Origin: Mastigocoleus testarum BC008 | Lineage (GTDB): Bacteria; Cyanobacteriota; Cyanobacteriia; Cyanobacteriales; Nostocaceae | Direction of reading: 5' to 3' | Length of the DNA stretch: 64,000 bases | Assembly: GCF_001456025.1 (NCBI RefSeq) | Contig: NZ_LMTZ01000151.1 | Location: 166,561 to 230,560 of the forward strand | Shown: positions 34,655-43,674 of the stretch, in pieces | Numbering within the stretch: the first letter of the stretch is position 1 | Layout of the letters: every line of letters begins with the position of its first letter | The notes under the pieces: generated by a model | The model's input: the letters and a program-made list of their open reading frames with translations, nothing else | Told to the model about the DNA's origin: nothing | Database searches by the model: none | Translations under genes and position numbers: made by a program

Positions 34655-35467
34655 CTAACTAACCAAACTCTTAAATGGACAACGACTAGTTTCTAATTTT
34701 CTACTGCGCTTTTTTTTAATCCAATTCCAAATTCGTTTAGGAAAACCAAAAAAGTTTAGTTTTTTCAGGAAACCGAAAAACTTATTGGGTTTTTGTTTCT
34801 CTTCCGTTACTTCTAATGGTTTTCCTACTGATGTCAAACTGTCCAAAAATTTGGTGTTGTCGTAAAAGTGCTCCAAAGAAATAATTTTCAAATCATCAGT
34901 TACTCGAACAACACTCATTCCAATAATTTCTATTGTTTCTCCGGTAGGTAAATAATCTTTGTACGAACCGGTGAAATGTCCCCAATGTCGCCACTTAAAT
35001 GTAATATTTGGTGGTTCCGAGTATACTTCTAAAACTTCCCATAGAAATCCATCAGGGAAAGCCGTATGAAAAAGATTTGTTGAACTTTCAAAATCTTCTT
35101 CAGAAGCTTTGTAATGAGTTGTATCGCCAATCAATGCTTTGTAAGTACCTGACTCTATTAAGTCTGGAACTGTATGATCTTTACCACCATTAGTACTCAT
35201 ACGAAACTCATCATTAACAACCGATATCCACTGTTGGGGATTGGTTTTAAAGTTTGCTTCGATATCAAAAGTTCGTACCAAATTTTGTACCAAATCTTCT
35301 AGAGAATACTGAGGATGATTTCGGGTACTTTCTTCTGCTAACCTGGCGTTAGAACGACTATAGTCAGGCTTTTCATCATAACGCCATTCGACATTATCGC
35401 TGTATTCGAGAACTGTGTCTCTATCTTGTACCCATAAATGAAGGTCATTAGGTTCTCTAATAGTCAT
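34655..35467 (-). CDS. SnoaL/NTF2-like protein (ester-cyclase type)
   Basis: 270 residues. Residues ~70-215 read as an NTF2/SnoaL-like cone fold: the phrases FPDGFLWEVLEVYSEPPNIT, FKWRHWGHFTGSYKDYLPTG, and IIGMSVVRVTDDLKIISLEH. Related domains occur in polyketide cyclases, limonene-epoxide hydrolases and many uncharacterised proteins. The N-terminal ~70 residues are polar. The C-terminal ~50 residues are basic and aromatic (NKFFGFLKKLNFFGFPKRIW) and could contact a membrane or nucleic acid. No clear operon partner. Function unknown. Confidence 0.65.
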   Translation of the reverse strand: MTIREPNDLHLWVQDRDTVLEYSDNVEWRYDEKPDYSRSNARLAEESTRNHPQYSLEDLVQNLVRTFDIEANFKTNPQQWISVVNDEFRMSTNGGKDHTVPDLIESGTYKALIGDTTHYKASEEDFESSTNLFHTAFPDGFLWEVLEVYSEPPNITFKWRHWGHFTGSYKDYLPTGETIEIIGMSVVRVTDDLKIISLEHFYDNTKFLDSLTSVGKPLEVTEEKQKPNKFFGFLKKLNFFGFPKRIWNWIKKKRSRKLETSRCPFKSLVS

Positions 35468-35694
35468 AAAAGCCTAGCAAAAACAGTGAGGGGTTTAGAT
35501 TTCGGATTTCGCAGCAATTCTTCCCTCAAATAGAAGCACTCAACTATACAGTTTTTCCCACAGCTTCAAAAAATAATTAGTTTGCAGTGTACAAACTACT
35601 GTATTTTCATCTCTATAGAAATCATGACATTTTTCATAGGTTAATAGCAGCAAAGATCAGAGCATAAACTCACAGAATTTTACAGTGCAAATCA

Positions 35695-37488
35695 TTATTT
35701 TTTCTTTTTCTTTTTCTTTTTAGATTTCCCTTCAGTACCACTTACTTTCCCAAAACCTTGAATGGATTTTTTCTCAGTAGATAAAGCTTCTACAGCTAAC
35801 TTGAATTCAGCTGGATGCAATACTTCTGGTTTTATCTGACTTTTCTCAGATTTTTTGGTAATATCCTTAACTTTCTCTAAATTATCCAAGGAAACATCTG
35901 GGATAGATAAGCCAGAATCCGATGCAGGGAGATTTCCTTGCTTAGTATCTAATTCCTCTTCATTGCTACTTTTTTCCTCGGAAGTTACCTCGGAAACATC
36001 CCGAATATCTTTTGAGATAACTTCTTCAATCTCATTTAATTCTTCCGCAGCAATTTCATTCTCCGCAGCTTCTACAGGTGATGAAAAATCTTCTTGCGAG
36101 CGCACTACATTTGTATCGTCAGTTGCTTTTATTGTCGCTTCTATTTCTTCAATCTCTTCCGAAACGATTTCTTGAACAGAGGAATTAGAATCCGAAGCGA
36201 TCGCCCGAGTGTTAGTTAGACTTGCTTGTTCTTCACTATTTTGTTTCTTAGAAACTGGCTCAGAATCCGAATTTACATTATCCAAGACCAGATTTTCCGG
36301 TACAACAGCTTCAAGGGTGTTTAATTCTTCTACAGTAATTTCGTCGTTAGTTATTTCGAGCAATGATGACAAATCTTGCTGCGATCGCACCAACACCTCT
36401 ATATCCTCAGGGATACTTGCTTCTTCAACCCTTTCAAGTTTTGATGAAACAACTTCTTTCCCGGATACGAGAAAATCTTCGTTTACCTGTTCTTCCGAAT
36501 CCTGTTTGTCCTCAGAACCAAGATTCTCGACAGTTTCAATTTTTTGTACAGGAAATTCCTCTAATGTAATTGAGCGCAGTTGTTCGGGGGTAATTTCCAA
36601 AAATAAATTGACTTCTTCAGTAGTAATTTCCACAACAGGTGATGAATAATCATCCGACCGCACCAAATCTGTGTCGGGGATCGTTGTTGTAGCTTCAACT
36701 TTCTCAAACTTTTCTGGGATAATTTCCTCAACAGATGAAACGGGATCTAACACAGGTTCAGAAATACTAACCCGATCCTCATCGTCCGAACTAACATTTT
36801 CGAGTAATTTTAATTCATCATCAGTTACACCTAAAGCTTGCTTAATTTCATCCCAGGTTCCGGCGATATCTTCAGGGACTATTTCTCCTTCATTCGTTAC
36901 CGTCTCAAACGCAGACTTAATAACTAGTGCAGACTCTTTTGCTTGTAAATGAGTTAAGGAAGCAACAAGAAAACCATTAAGTTCCGTAGGATTCTGGTTG
37001 AATAATTTAAGTTGTTGAGTTAATACTCCAATAGACTGCGATCGCGCAATAGGGTGATGATTAGCAATTTCTTCTAAACTATTGGTTGCAGCAATCCGTG
37101 GGAATAAACCGTGGGAAGGATCTGCTAAATAAGTTTGCAGGTAAGGAATCGCCATTGCACCAATTTTGCCAAACACTTTTGGCATTTCTTCGCTGACTAG
37201 ATCGCAATCTTCCCTTTGATGAAATAGCTGCATTAGGGGTTCAATAGCTTCCTCTGCACCTAATTGCGCCAAAGCACGCCAAGCATGAACAGGACCCCAG
37301 TTTTTAAAGTCTCCAGAATCTACACCATAAAACTCCCCATCAATAGCCATTTGAATCAAGTCTGGGATATGCTGTGAACCCAGATCTAGTTCTGCAATGT
37401 AATCACGCCACTGATTTCCATAATTGTAACAATTACCGAAGGTCAGCAACTTATCCACAGGGGTTTGGTAACTGGTGCGACTGGTCAT
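35695..37488 (-). CDS. HEAT-like protein with long acidic repeats and polylysine tail
   Basis: 597 residues. Residues 1-~225 are helical repeats with HEAT-like conservation (WGPVHAWRALAQLGAEEAIE, then EMPKVFGKIGAMAIPYLQTY). Residues ~230-550 are an acidic, Glu/Ser/Val-rich low-complexity region with about three and a half repeats of ~93 residues: the phrases SSVEEIIPEKFEKVEAT (251), SSKLERVEEASIP (348), SSVQEIVSEEIEEIEAT (437) and SIPDVSLDNLEKV (528), with VRS markers at 276, 367 and 462. The last nine residues include a run of Lys after GKSK. A short homologous core plus lysine tail without the acidic insert is what I would expect in relatives. Function unknown; probably a scaffold. Confidence 0.75.
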   Translation of the reverse strand: MTSRTSYQTPVDKLLTFGNCYNYGNQWRDYIAELDLGSQHIPDLIQMAIDGEFYGVDSGDFKNWGPVHAWRALAQLGAEEAIEPLMQLFHQREDCDLVSEEMPKVFGKIGAMAIPYLQTYLADPSHGLFPRIAATNSLEEIANHHPIARSQSIGVLTQQLKLFNQNPTELNGFLVASLTHLQAKESALVIKSAFETVTNEGEIVPEDIAGTWDEIKQALGVTDDELKLLENVSSDDEDRVSISEPVLDPVSSVEEIIPEKFEKVEATTTIPDTDLVRSDDYSSPVVEITTEEVNLFLEITPEQLRSITLEEFPVQKIETVENLGSEDKQDSEEQVNEDFLVSGKEVVSSKLERVEEASIPEDIEVLVRSQQDLSSLLEITNDEITVEELNTLEAVVPENLVLDNVNSDSEPVSKKQNSEEQASLTNTRAIASDSNSSVQEIVSEEIEEIEATIKATDDTNVVRSQEDFSSPVEAAENEIAAEELNEIEEVISKDIRDVSEVTSEEKSSNEEELDTKQGNLPASDSGLSIPDVSLDNLEKVKDITKKSEKSQIKPEVLHPAEFKLAVEALSTEKKSIQGFGKVSGTEGKSKKKKKKKK

Positions 37489-38048
37489 GGAAAATCATCT
37501 GATTCAATACTCAAATACCAAACTATAGCAAAATTTGTGAAGTTGCACATTATTTAAATTTAAAATTATCTATCATAAGTAATTGTTTTCACTGTTGTTT
37601 ACTTTACTTTCATAAATGTTTGTATTCTTACCTTGAGCTACAATCCAGACTCAGTAAGATATTCAGGGAAAATATCTCAGAAAAACTTTTTGTACGTCAA
37701 TAAAAAATATTGATTTTTTGTTGGTTATTAAAGTTTTAAATATTTCGTGACGTATACTTTTTTGTTTTTTTGTAACGAAAAATTATTGACTTTCGCTACA
37801 CGTAGATATACCAATATATTGTTGAGATGGAATTTTAATTTAATAGGTTAGAATTTCCTAACTCTAACTATTTTATTTGCAAATAATAAAACTTACAGAC
37901 AATTTTCAATAAAGGGTTTTCGGTAGTATTTTGAGTCAGAAGAGAAAGACTAGTAATTATACGACAATATAACTCCGTAAAACATGCTAATGATAATGAA
38001 GAAGAAAGAAAATATTCTTTATCTTAGTAATATAAAATTCATATTTTG
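37489..38048. other. 560-bp divergent spacer
   Basis: AT-rich region between the HEAT-like gene and the helicase-exonuclease gene. No repeat or open frame was recognised. It should hold both divergent promoters. Confidence 0.4.
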
Positions 38049-40508
38049 ATGGATAAACATCAACCTAATCCAGAACAACAAAAAATTATTAACCATATTA
38101 ACGGAGCAATTTTAGTACTTGCTCCCGTTGGTACTGGAAAAACCTTTGTTCTTTCGGAAAGAGTTGCTCGAGCCATAAAGAATGGAATTCCTATAGAAAA
38201 AATCCTCTGTCTCACATTTACCAATCGTGCAGCCAAAGAAATGAGTGAAAGATTATGGCGGATGCATCCAGAAGAATTCCGCCAAATCACGATTAAAACT
38301 TTCCACGGTTTGTGCGCTCAAATGTTGAGAATTGAAGCTATAAATATTGGCTTACCTACAGATTTTGTTATTTACGATGATAGTGATTGTAAGGAAATCA
38401 TCAAAGAAGTATTTGGATATCAAAAAAATCAAGATATCCAAAGGACTTTTTTTGATATTGCTAAATATAAATCTCAAGCATGTACCGAGGAATTATCCTT
38501 TCTTTACCCAACAGAGAATATTTACCAACCTCTGGGATTAAATTTTGCTAAAAAAGCTATTCGCTATCAGTCTATTCTACAGGAACGTCATGCCATAGAC
38601 TTTGCTGATTTGGTATTTTTTGTTAGAGCAATGCTTAATTGCAAACCAGAAATATCACAAAGGTGGCAAGAACGTTTTGATTTTGTCCAAATAGATGAGA
38701 TTCAAGATACTCATATATGTGAGTATGAAATTGTTCGTCATCTAGCCTCGCGTACTAGAAATCTCGCTACAATTGGCGACTTGGATCAAACAATCTATGA
38801 ATGGCGAGGTTCGGAACCAGATTTAGTAATTCAACAATTTACTGAAGATTTTCAACCGAAAAAATATTCTCTCACATTCAATTATCGAGCTACTCAAACA
38901 TTATTAAATGCAGCATCATCTTTTGCAAACTCATTTGAGCAAAGACAAACCCAAATTACTCCAGCTTCGAGTTGTAAACCTGGAAAATTAATTAAAACCC
39001 ATTTCGCAGAAAATGAACAAACAGAAGCTATATGGATTGGCGAACAAATTCAAAATTTAGCAGCAAATAATCAAAGATTCCCTTATAACAGAGTTGCAAT
39101 TCTAACTCGTACTCATAAGCGTATAGAAATCATTAGCAAAGTTCTAGAACAACTAAATATCCCCTGTATCACAATAGAACAATATCAATTTTTCATGCGC
39201 CAAGAAGTAAAAGATACACTGGCTTATTTAAAATTGATTTTAAATCCATTTGATACGGGTTCTTTTCGTCGAATTTTATTACGCCCCACCCGTGGGATCG
39301 GTGCTAGGACAATTCAAAATGTGATTACTGAAGGAGAAAAATGCGGTTTTTATTTAACCGATATGGGTTCGATTCAGACCTTTGTTGATGGGGACCCTTT
39401 TAGTAATCTTATATCTGCCTATAAATCTGGAATCATAGTCGTTTTTGATGTCGAAACCACAGGACTTTCTGTTACGAATGATGAAGTTATAGAAATTGCT
39501 GCACTCAAACTAGTAAATGGCAAAGTAGAAGCAGAATTTCACCAACATATTCTTAATACAATAAGTGTTGGTGACTCACAACATATACATGGCTATACAG
39601 ACAAAGAATTAGCAGAAAAAGGTAGACCCGCAAATCAAGTTTTTAGTGAGTTCTTTGACTTTGCACAAAATGCATTTTTGATAGGTCATAATGTCGGTTT
39701 TGATATCAAAATGGTTACAGCACATGCTAGCAAAGCTGGAATCACTATTCCTAAATTTCAGTGGGGAGATACTTGGAATTTAGCTAACCGCTTCATTGAT
39801 TTAGATAGTTATAGCTTGGAGAACTTAGCAAAAAAACTAGGTTTACCCAATCTACCAACCCACAAAGCCCTTGATGATACCCGCACCACAGTTGAATTAC
39901 TGGGATATCTGATTCCAAAAATTGAAAGTAAATCTGATTATCGCCAAGCCTTAGTTTACCGTTATGGAGAGGAATTTGAATCGCTCGCCGAACAAATAGA
40001 AACTTGGCGGGATGATACCCAAAAATTAAGACCGGCAGATTTACTGGAAAAATTATTAACAGAATCTGGCTTACAAGCTTACTACGAAACAGATCCACAA
40101 CGTGAGAACAATCTCTTAGAACTGATAAATATCTTCAGACAAAAAGATAAACCGGAAATAAATTCAGATACTGCCCTGCGTAGTATTCTTGAATTTACAG
40201 CCTTAGCCAAAAACTTAGATCAAATTTCCCAACAGGATAATCAAGTAATGATTATTACTATCCATCAATCAAAAGGTTTGGAATTCGATAGCATTTTTAT
40301 TGCAGGAGCTTCACAAGAAGAATTTCCCAGTTTTCTCAGTTTACGAAATGATAATCTTGAAGAAGAAAAACGTCTATTTTACGTAGCCATGACCAGAGCT
40401 AAACAACAACTTTTTATCTCTGGATTTTTGGAAGATTCTAGAGGATATTCAAAGGTCCCCAGTGAGTTCATTGATTCCATACCAGACAAATATTTACAAT
40501 TAGAGTAG
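38049..40508 (+). CDS. UvrD/PcrA-type helicase with internal DEDDh exonuclease
   Basis: 819 residues from ATG 38049 (a TTG at 38046 is less likely). Superfamily 1A helicase motifs run in order: Walker A APVGTGKT (25-32), LTFTNRAAKEM (Ia), DEIQDT (II), GDLDQTIYEWRG (III), NYRATQTLL (IV), then late in the protein TIHQSKGLEFDSIF (V) and VAMTRAKQQLFIS (VI). Between motif IV and V sits a DnaQ-type 3'-5' exonuclease domain (~460-630): D467 and E469 (FDVETTG), D552 (HNVGFD), H605 and D610 (HKALDD), a complete DEDDh set. The protein should unwind and degrade DNA. Both halves look active. No AddB/RecC-like partner or nuclease gene is adjacent. Confidence 0.92.
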   Translation: MDKHQPNPEQQKIINHINGAILVLAPVGTGKTFVLSERVARAIKNGIPIEKILCLTFTNRAAKEMSERLWRMHPEEFRQITIKTFHGLCAQMLRIEAINIGLPTDFVIYDDSDCKEIIKEVFGYQKNQDIQRTFFDIAKYKSQACTEELSFLYPTENIYQPLGLNFAKKAIRYQSILQERHAIDFADLVFFVRAMLNCKPEISQRWQERFDFVQIDEIQDTHICEYEIVRHLASRTRNLATIGDLDQTIYEWRGSEPDLVIQQFTEDFQPKKYSLTFNYRATQTLLNAASSFANSFEQRQTQITPASSCKPGKLIKTHFAENEQTEAIWIGEQIQNLAANNQRFPYNRVAILTRTHKRIEIISKVLEQLNIPCITIEQYQFFMRQEVKDTLAYLKLILNPFDTGSFRRILLRPTRGIGARTIQNVITEGEKCGFYLTDMGSIQTFVDGDPFSNLISAYKSGIIVVFDVETTGLSVTNDEVIEIAALKLVNGKVEAEFHQHILNTISVGDSQHIHGYTDKELAEKGRPANQVFSEFFDFAQNAFLIGHNVGFDIKMVTAHASKAGITIPKFQWGDTWNLANRFIDLDSYSLENLAKKLGLPNLPTHKALDDTRTTVELLGYLIPKIESKSDYRQALVYRYGEEFESLAEQIETWRDDTQKLRPADLLEKLLTESGLQAYYETDPQRENNLLELINIFRQKDKPEINSDTALRSILEFTALAKNLDQISQQDNQVMIITIHQSKGLEFDSIFIAGASQEEFPSFLSLRNDNLEEEKRLFYVAMTRAKQQLFISGFLEDSRGYSKVPSEFIDSIPDKYLQLE

Positions 40509-41332
40509 TAGTGCTTCGTGAGTTTAAGACTACTTAAAATGGCATATTGAAATAGCAAAACACATATTCAAGAGAAATTATATTTTAGCGAAACTTTTAA
40601 CCTTCACAGTTAACTTTTTCTAATTTCTCAGTTTGTATGTACTACTGTGCTCAAGTTCCCTGTCAACCGGCTGCATTCCTGTTTACTGTGTGGATTGCTT
40701 TTTTTAGCAGTATGGGACTTACAACACTCACTCGGTAAAAATATAAGCCTTTAGAATTACTTCCTAGTCTCATAATGGACCTAGACCCATTGTCTGTGCG
40801 TAACGTTTGTAGTAATTTGTATGCTTGTTTATCCTTACTGTTTCCTCGATATTCAATAGATTTAACTTATATGACAACTAGAATATAAAATAAATGTCAG
40901 TGGTGCGGTCGAGTTTTAACTCAAGATACAAGTTTATTGATCGGGTAGATTTTGTAGCGTAAAGGTTTATCTTGCTTAAATATCCTGCTTAAAGTTTAGT
41001 CTAATTTACCCATAGGTGGGATTATTTCCAACAAAATACTTTTACATACTTGAAATATATGACTTCATTATTATGAACTCCGATCTAATACTGTTTTTTG
41101 CTATCTAATAATCTGACAAAATATTTTTCATGCATAAAGTACGCCAAATTTCAACCAGAAAAAACTGTCAACCCAGGTAATTAATTGGAGAATTGTCAAT
41201 TCTACTTCATATTTATTTTGACAACAAAAGAATGTCAAAGTATTACACACAAGAGCAAAGCTATTATTTATGCTCCACAATCGTGTTTATCAGAATAAAC
41301 ATATTAGTAAAAAACTTGGCGATGTAACACTC
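40509..41332. other. 824-bp spacer upstream of response regulator
   Basis: AT-rich gene-free stretch. No recognisable coding frame, repeat array or RNA was seen. If the regulator is translated from the upstream ATG at 41270, the spacer is 761 bp. Confidence 0.4.
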
Positions 41333-42019
41333 ATGTCTTTAATGACGATTCTTGTAGTCGATGATGATTTGGGTACTCGCTTGTCTATCAGTGATTATCT
41401 AGAACTGTCTGGTTATTCCGTAATAACAGCTGATGATGGTCAAGACGGACTGAAAATGGCAGAAGAGTACCATCCTGACTTGATTGTGACTGATATTGTG
41501 ATGCCACGTATGAATGGCTACCAGTTAGTACGGCGCGTACGTCAAAAAACTGAATTTCGGTTGCTACCAGTTATCTTACTAACAGCTAGAACAAAAACCC
41601 AAGAAAGAATTTTGGGTTATCAGTCGGGTTGCGATCTGTATTTACCCAAGCCATTTGAATTGGAAGAGTTAGCAGCAGCGATTCAAAATCTTTTGGAGCG
41701 GTCGCAGATCATTCAACAAGAATATCGCGTTTCCCAAAGCCACGAACAACAAAAATCAAAGTCTGGGGAAATAAAGAAAAATGAAAATTCCCTATTGAGT
41801 AAAGATCGTGATTCAGTGATGTTCACATCTTTAACCCCCAGAGAACAGGAAGTTTTAGAACTTTTAATTCAAGGTCTTTCTAATGCAGAAATAGGAAATA
41901 AGTTATACATTAGTCCCCGTACAGTTGAAAAATACGTTAGTAGCCTATTAAGGAAAACAGACACAAGTAACCGCGCGGAATTAGTTCATTTTGTTATGAA
42001 GCACGGACTTGTGGAATAA
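41333..42019 (+). CDS. NarL/LuxR-type response regulator
   Basis: 228 residues from ATG 41333 (MSLMTILVVDDDLGTRLS). An upstream in-frame ATG at 41270 would add 21 polar residues that look unlike a receiver N-terminus. Receiver domain: acidic pair in VVDDD, phospho-acceptor D in DLIVTDIVMPRMNGY, T in LLTART, K in LPKPFEL. A charged linker follows (~125-160). The C-terminal LuxR HTH is clear: LTPREQEVLELLIQGLSNAE, then YISPRTVEKYVSSLLRKTDT. This resembles the cyanobacterial and plastid Ycf29-like group. DNA-binding transcription regulator; no cognate kinase adjacent. Confidence 0.92.
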   Translation: MSLMTILVVDDDLGTRLSISDYLELSGYSVITADDGQDGLKMAEEYHPDLIVTDIVMPRMNGYQLVRRVRQKTEFRLLPVILLTARTKTQERILGYQSGCDLYLPKPFELEELAAAIQNLLERSQIIQQEYRVSQSHEQQKSKSGEIKKNENSLLSKDRDSVMFTSLTPREQEVLELLIQGLSNAEIGNKLYISPRTVEKYVSSLLRKTDTSNRAELVHFVMKHGLVE

Positions 42020-42138
42020 GTAAATATTTATATTTTGCAAAACTGATGACTAGCGATGAGAACTCAATTTGAAATCCTATTGACTCTTAGGATTATATTT
42101 AAATTAAAATTAAAAACCACTATTCCCTTCACTGAATA

Positions 42139-42182
42139 TTTAATGAATATTTAGTAAATATTTAGTAAATATTCAATAAATT
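42139..42182. repeat. AATATTTAGTA short tandem repeats
   Basis: About four units of an 11-base pattern (GAATATTTA, GTAAATATTTA, GTAAATATTCA) in the spacer between the convergent response-regulator and phosphatase genes. It could form a weak AT-rich hairpin. Confidence 0.6.
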
Positions 42183-42205
42183 ATTTAAATTCAATTAAAT
42201 ATACC

Positions 42206-42694
42206 TTAAGACTTAATATTGTTCTCCTCAAGATGCTTTAATAATCCTCCACAAGCATCAATCAATAAGTCTATAACTCGATTAAATCCTTCGGTCCCGC
42301 CATAGTAAGGATCTGGAACTTCTTTTAATGTATTTTCAGTACAAAAATCACACATTAAATGCACTCTATCTTGATACTCACCTGTTGGGTCCAGCGCGAG
42401 AATATTCCGATAATTACTTCGATCCATTGCCAAAATCATATCAAATTCTTGAAAATCTGATACAACAAATTGACGAGCTTGACCGTACATTTTAATTCCT
42501 AAATTCTGGAAAGCAGCTGCACTCATGCGGCGATCAGGAGCGCTACCGATATGATAGCTAGATGTACCAGCGGAATCACAAAAAATATCTTGTTTGGATT
42601 GACCCTGTTCCTCTATCATATAATTCATAATATTTTCTGCTGCAGGGGAGCGACAGATATTTCCCAGACAAACAAATAAAAGTTTATAAGTCAT
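42206..42694 (-). CDS. Low-molecular-weight protein tyrosine phosphatase
   Basis: 162 residues from ATG 42694. The phosphate-binding loop CLGNICRS (C9 nucleophile, R15) is at the N-terminus. The general-acid region is DFCTENTLKEVPDPYYGG with the conserved aspartate. Length is typical. In many bacteria such enzymes reverse BY-kinase phosphorylation in exopolysaccharide synthesis; a Wzz/BY-kinase-like gene is 9 kb away here, but no operon link exists. The upstream extension to 42745 is not needed. Confidence 0.93.
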   Translation of the reverse strand: MTYKLLFVCLGNICRSPAAENIMNYMIEEQGQSKQDIFCDSAGTSSYHIGSAPDRRMSAAAFQNLGIKMYGQARQFVVSDFQEFDMILAMDRSNYRNILALDPTGEYQDRVHLMCDFCTENTLKEVPDPYYGGTEGFNRVIDLLIDACGGLLKHLEENNIKS

Positions 42695-42907
42695 AAAATC
42701 AAACTCAATTTTTGTCACGAACGAACGCACATTTCCAAGCAGCAATTACTAACAGCTAACGCTTAATAGGGAGCTAGCTAACAGATGGAATGCCCAAGTG
42801 GTTATTCTAAAAAGAAACACAATACTTATTAAAGTCAGATGTGCTAGCCCCTAGCAGGAATGTCGCTAGTCAAAAGTCAACAGCCCCCCAGTCCGTAAGA
42901 ATCGGAT

Positions 42908-42940
42908 TTTTTGACTATTGACTATTGACATTGACTATCA
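42908..42940. repeat. TTGACTA tandem heptamers
   Basis: TTGACTATTGACTATTGACA then TTGACTATC, an STRR run between the phosphatase gene and ybaB. Just before it is a small stem TCCG-TAAGAA-TCGGA followed by six T, which may terminate rightward transcription. Confidence 0.7.
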
Positions 42941-42948
42941 AATTTTAA

Positions 42949-43293
42949 CTAAAATCCGGGTAGTTCTAGTCCACTAGTCAAATCTTCCATGCGTTCGCGC
43001 ATTGTGGCAGTAGACTTATTATATGCATCTTTCATCGCAACGGTTACTAGATCGGATAGAACATCTGCTCCTTCTTTCAATGCTTCTGGAGAAATTTCTA
43101 CCCTTTTAGGTTCTTGGTTTCCGGTTACAACTACTTTAATTAAACCACCACCTGACTCTCCAGCAATTTCCATTTGCTCCAATTCGTCTTGGAGTTGCTT
43201 TGCTCCTTCTTGAACCTGCTGTGCTTTTTTGAAAGCTTCAGCTAGTTCTTTCATTTTTCCTAAACCAAAGCCAAATCCCTGTCCTTTTGTCAT
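42949..43293 (-). CDS. YbaB/EbfC nucleoid-associated protein
   Basis: 114 residues. Small DNA-binding dimer of the YbaB/EbfC family: helix FGLGKMKELAEAFKKAQQVQ, then the beta-strand core ESGGGLIKVVVTGNQEPKRV, and EALKEGADVLSDLVTVAMKD. N-terminal glycine-phenylalanine stretch (GQGFGFGLG) is typical of cyanobacterial members. Affects nucleoid structure and transcription. Confidence 0.95.
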   Translation of the reverse strand: MTKGQGFGFGLGKMKELAEAFKKAQQVQEGAKQLQDELEQMEIAGESGGGLIKVVVTGNQEPKRVEISPEALKEGADVLSDLVTVAMKDAYNKSTATMRERMEDLTSGLELPGF

Positions 43294-43674
43294 GATTTAT
43301 ATTCCGCGAGTACTTTCAATAACAAATCAAATTCAATTATAGATGCGGCAGGTCATTTACATATTTTTTTTACTAATCAGTAATTGATAAATATGAAATT
43401 CTACATTGTCGAAATTGAAGAATATAACTACAGCCAATCTAAATTGTTTGGGAAATTCCCATACTAAAGAGAGCTAACATATTTCTCTCTACCGCAATCG
43501 TATTGTTCCATAAGTTATTTAGGATTGCTACTGATCGTTTGGTGTTTTTAGGTTAGTATTACTATAATTTATAGGTCAAATCAAGCATTTAATATAACTG
43601 TCCGCGCCACCAAAAATGGTAAACGCGGACAGAAAGCTAACTAATGCAAAAATTTTACTATTGAATTTTTATTC
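43294..43674. other. 381-bp spacer between murB and ybaB
   Basis: Contains the terminator-like hairpin at 43598-43632, listed separately, and otherwise AT-rich sequence with no recognised gene. Confidence 0.5.
43598..43632 (-). terminator. Hairpin after murB
   Basis: Perfect 9-bp stem CTGTCCGCG / CGCGGACAG, with a nested ACCATTTTTGGT palindrome in its loop. It starts 43 bp after the murB stop on the minus strand. The following U-run is weak (TTATATT), so it may instead be an RNA-stabilising structure. Confidence 0.6.

Noticed and set aside
41270..41332. Upstream start for the response regulator
   Set aside because: The extra 21 residues do not look like a receiver N-terminus; MSLMTILVVDDD at 41333 does.
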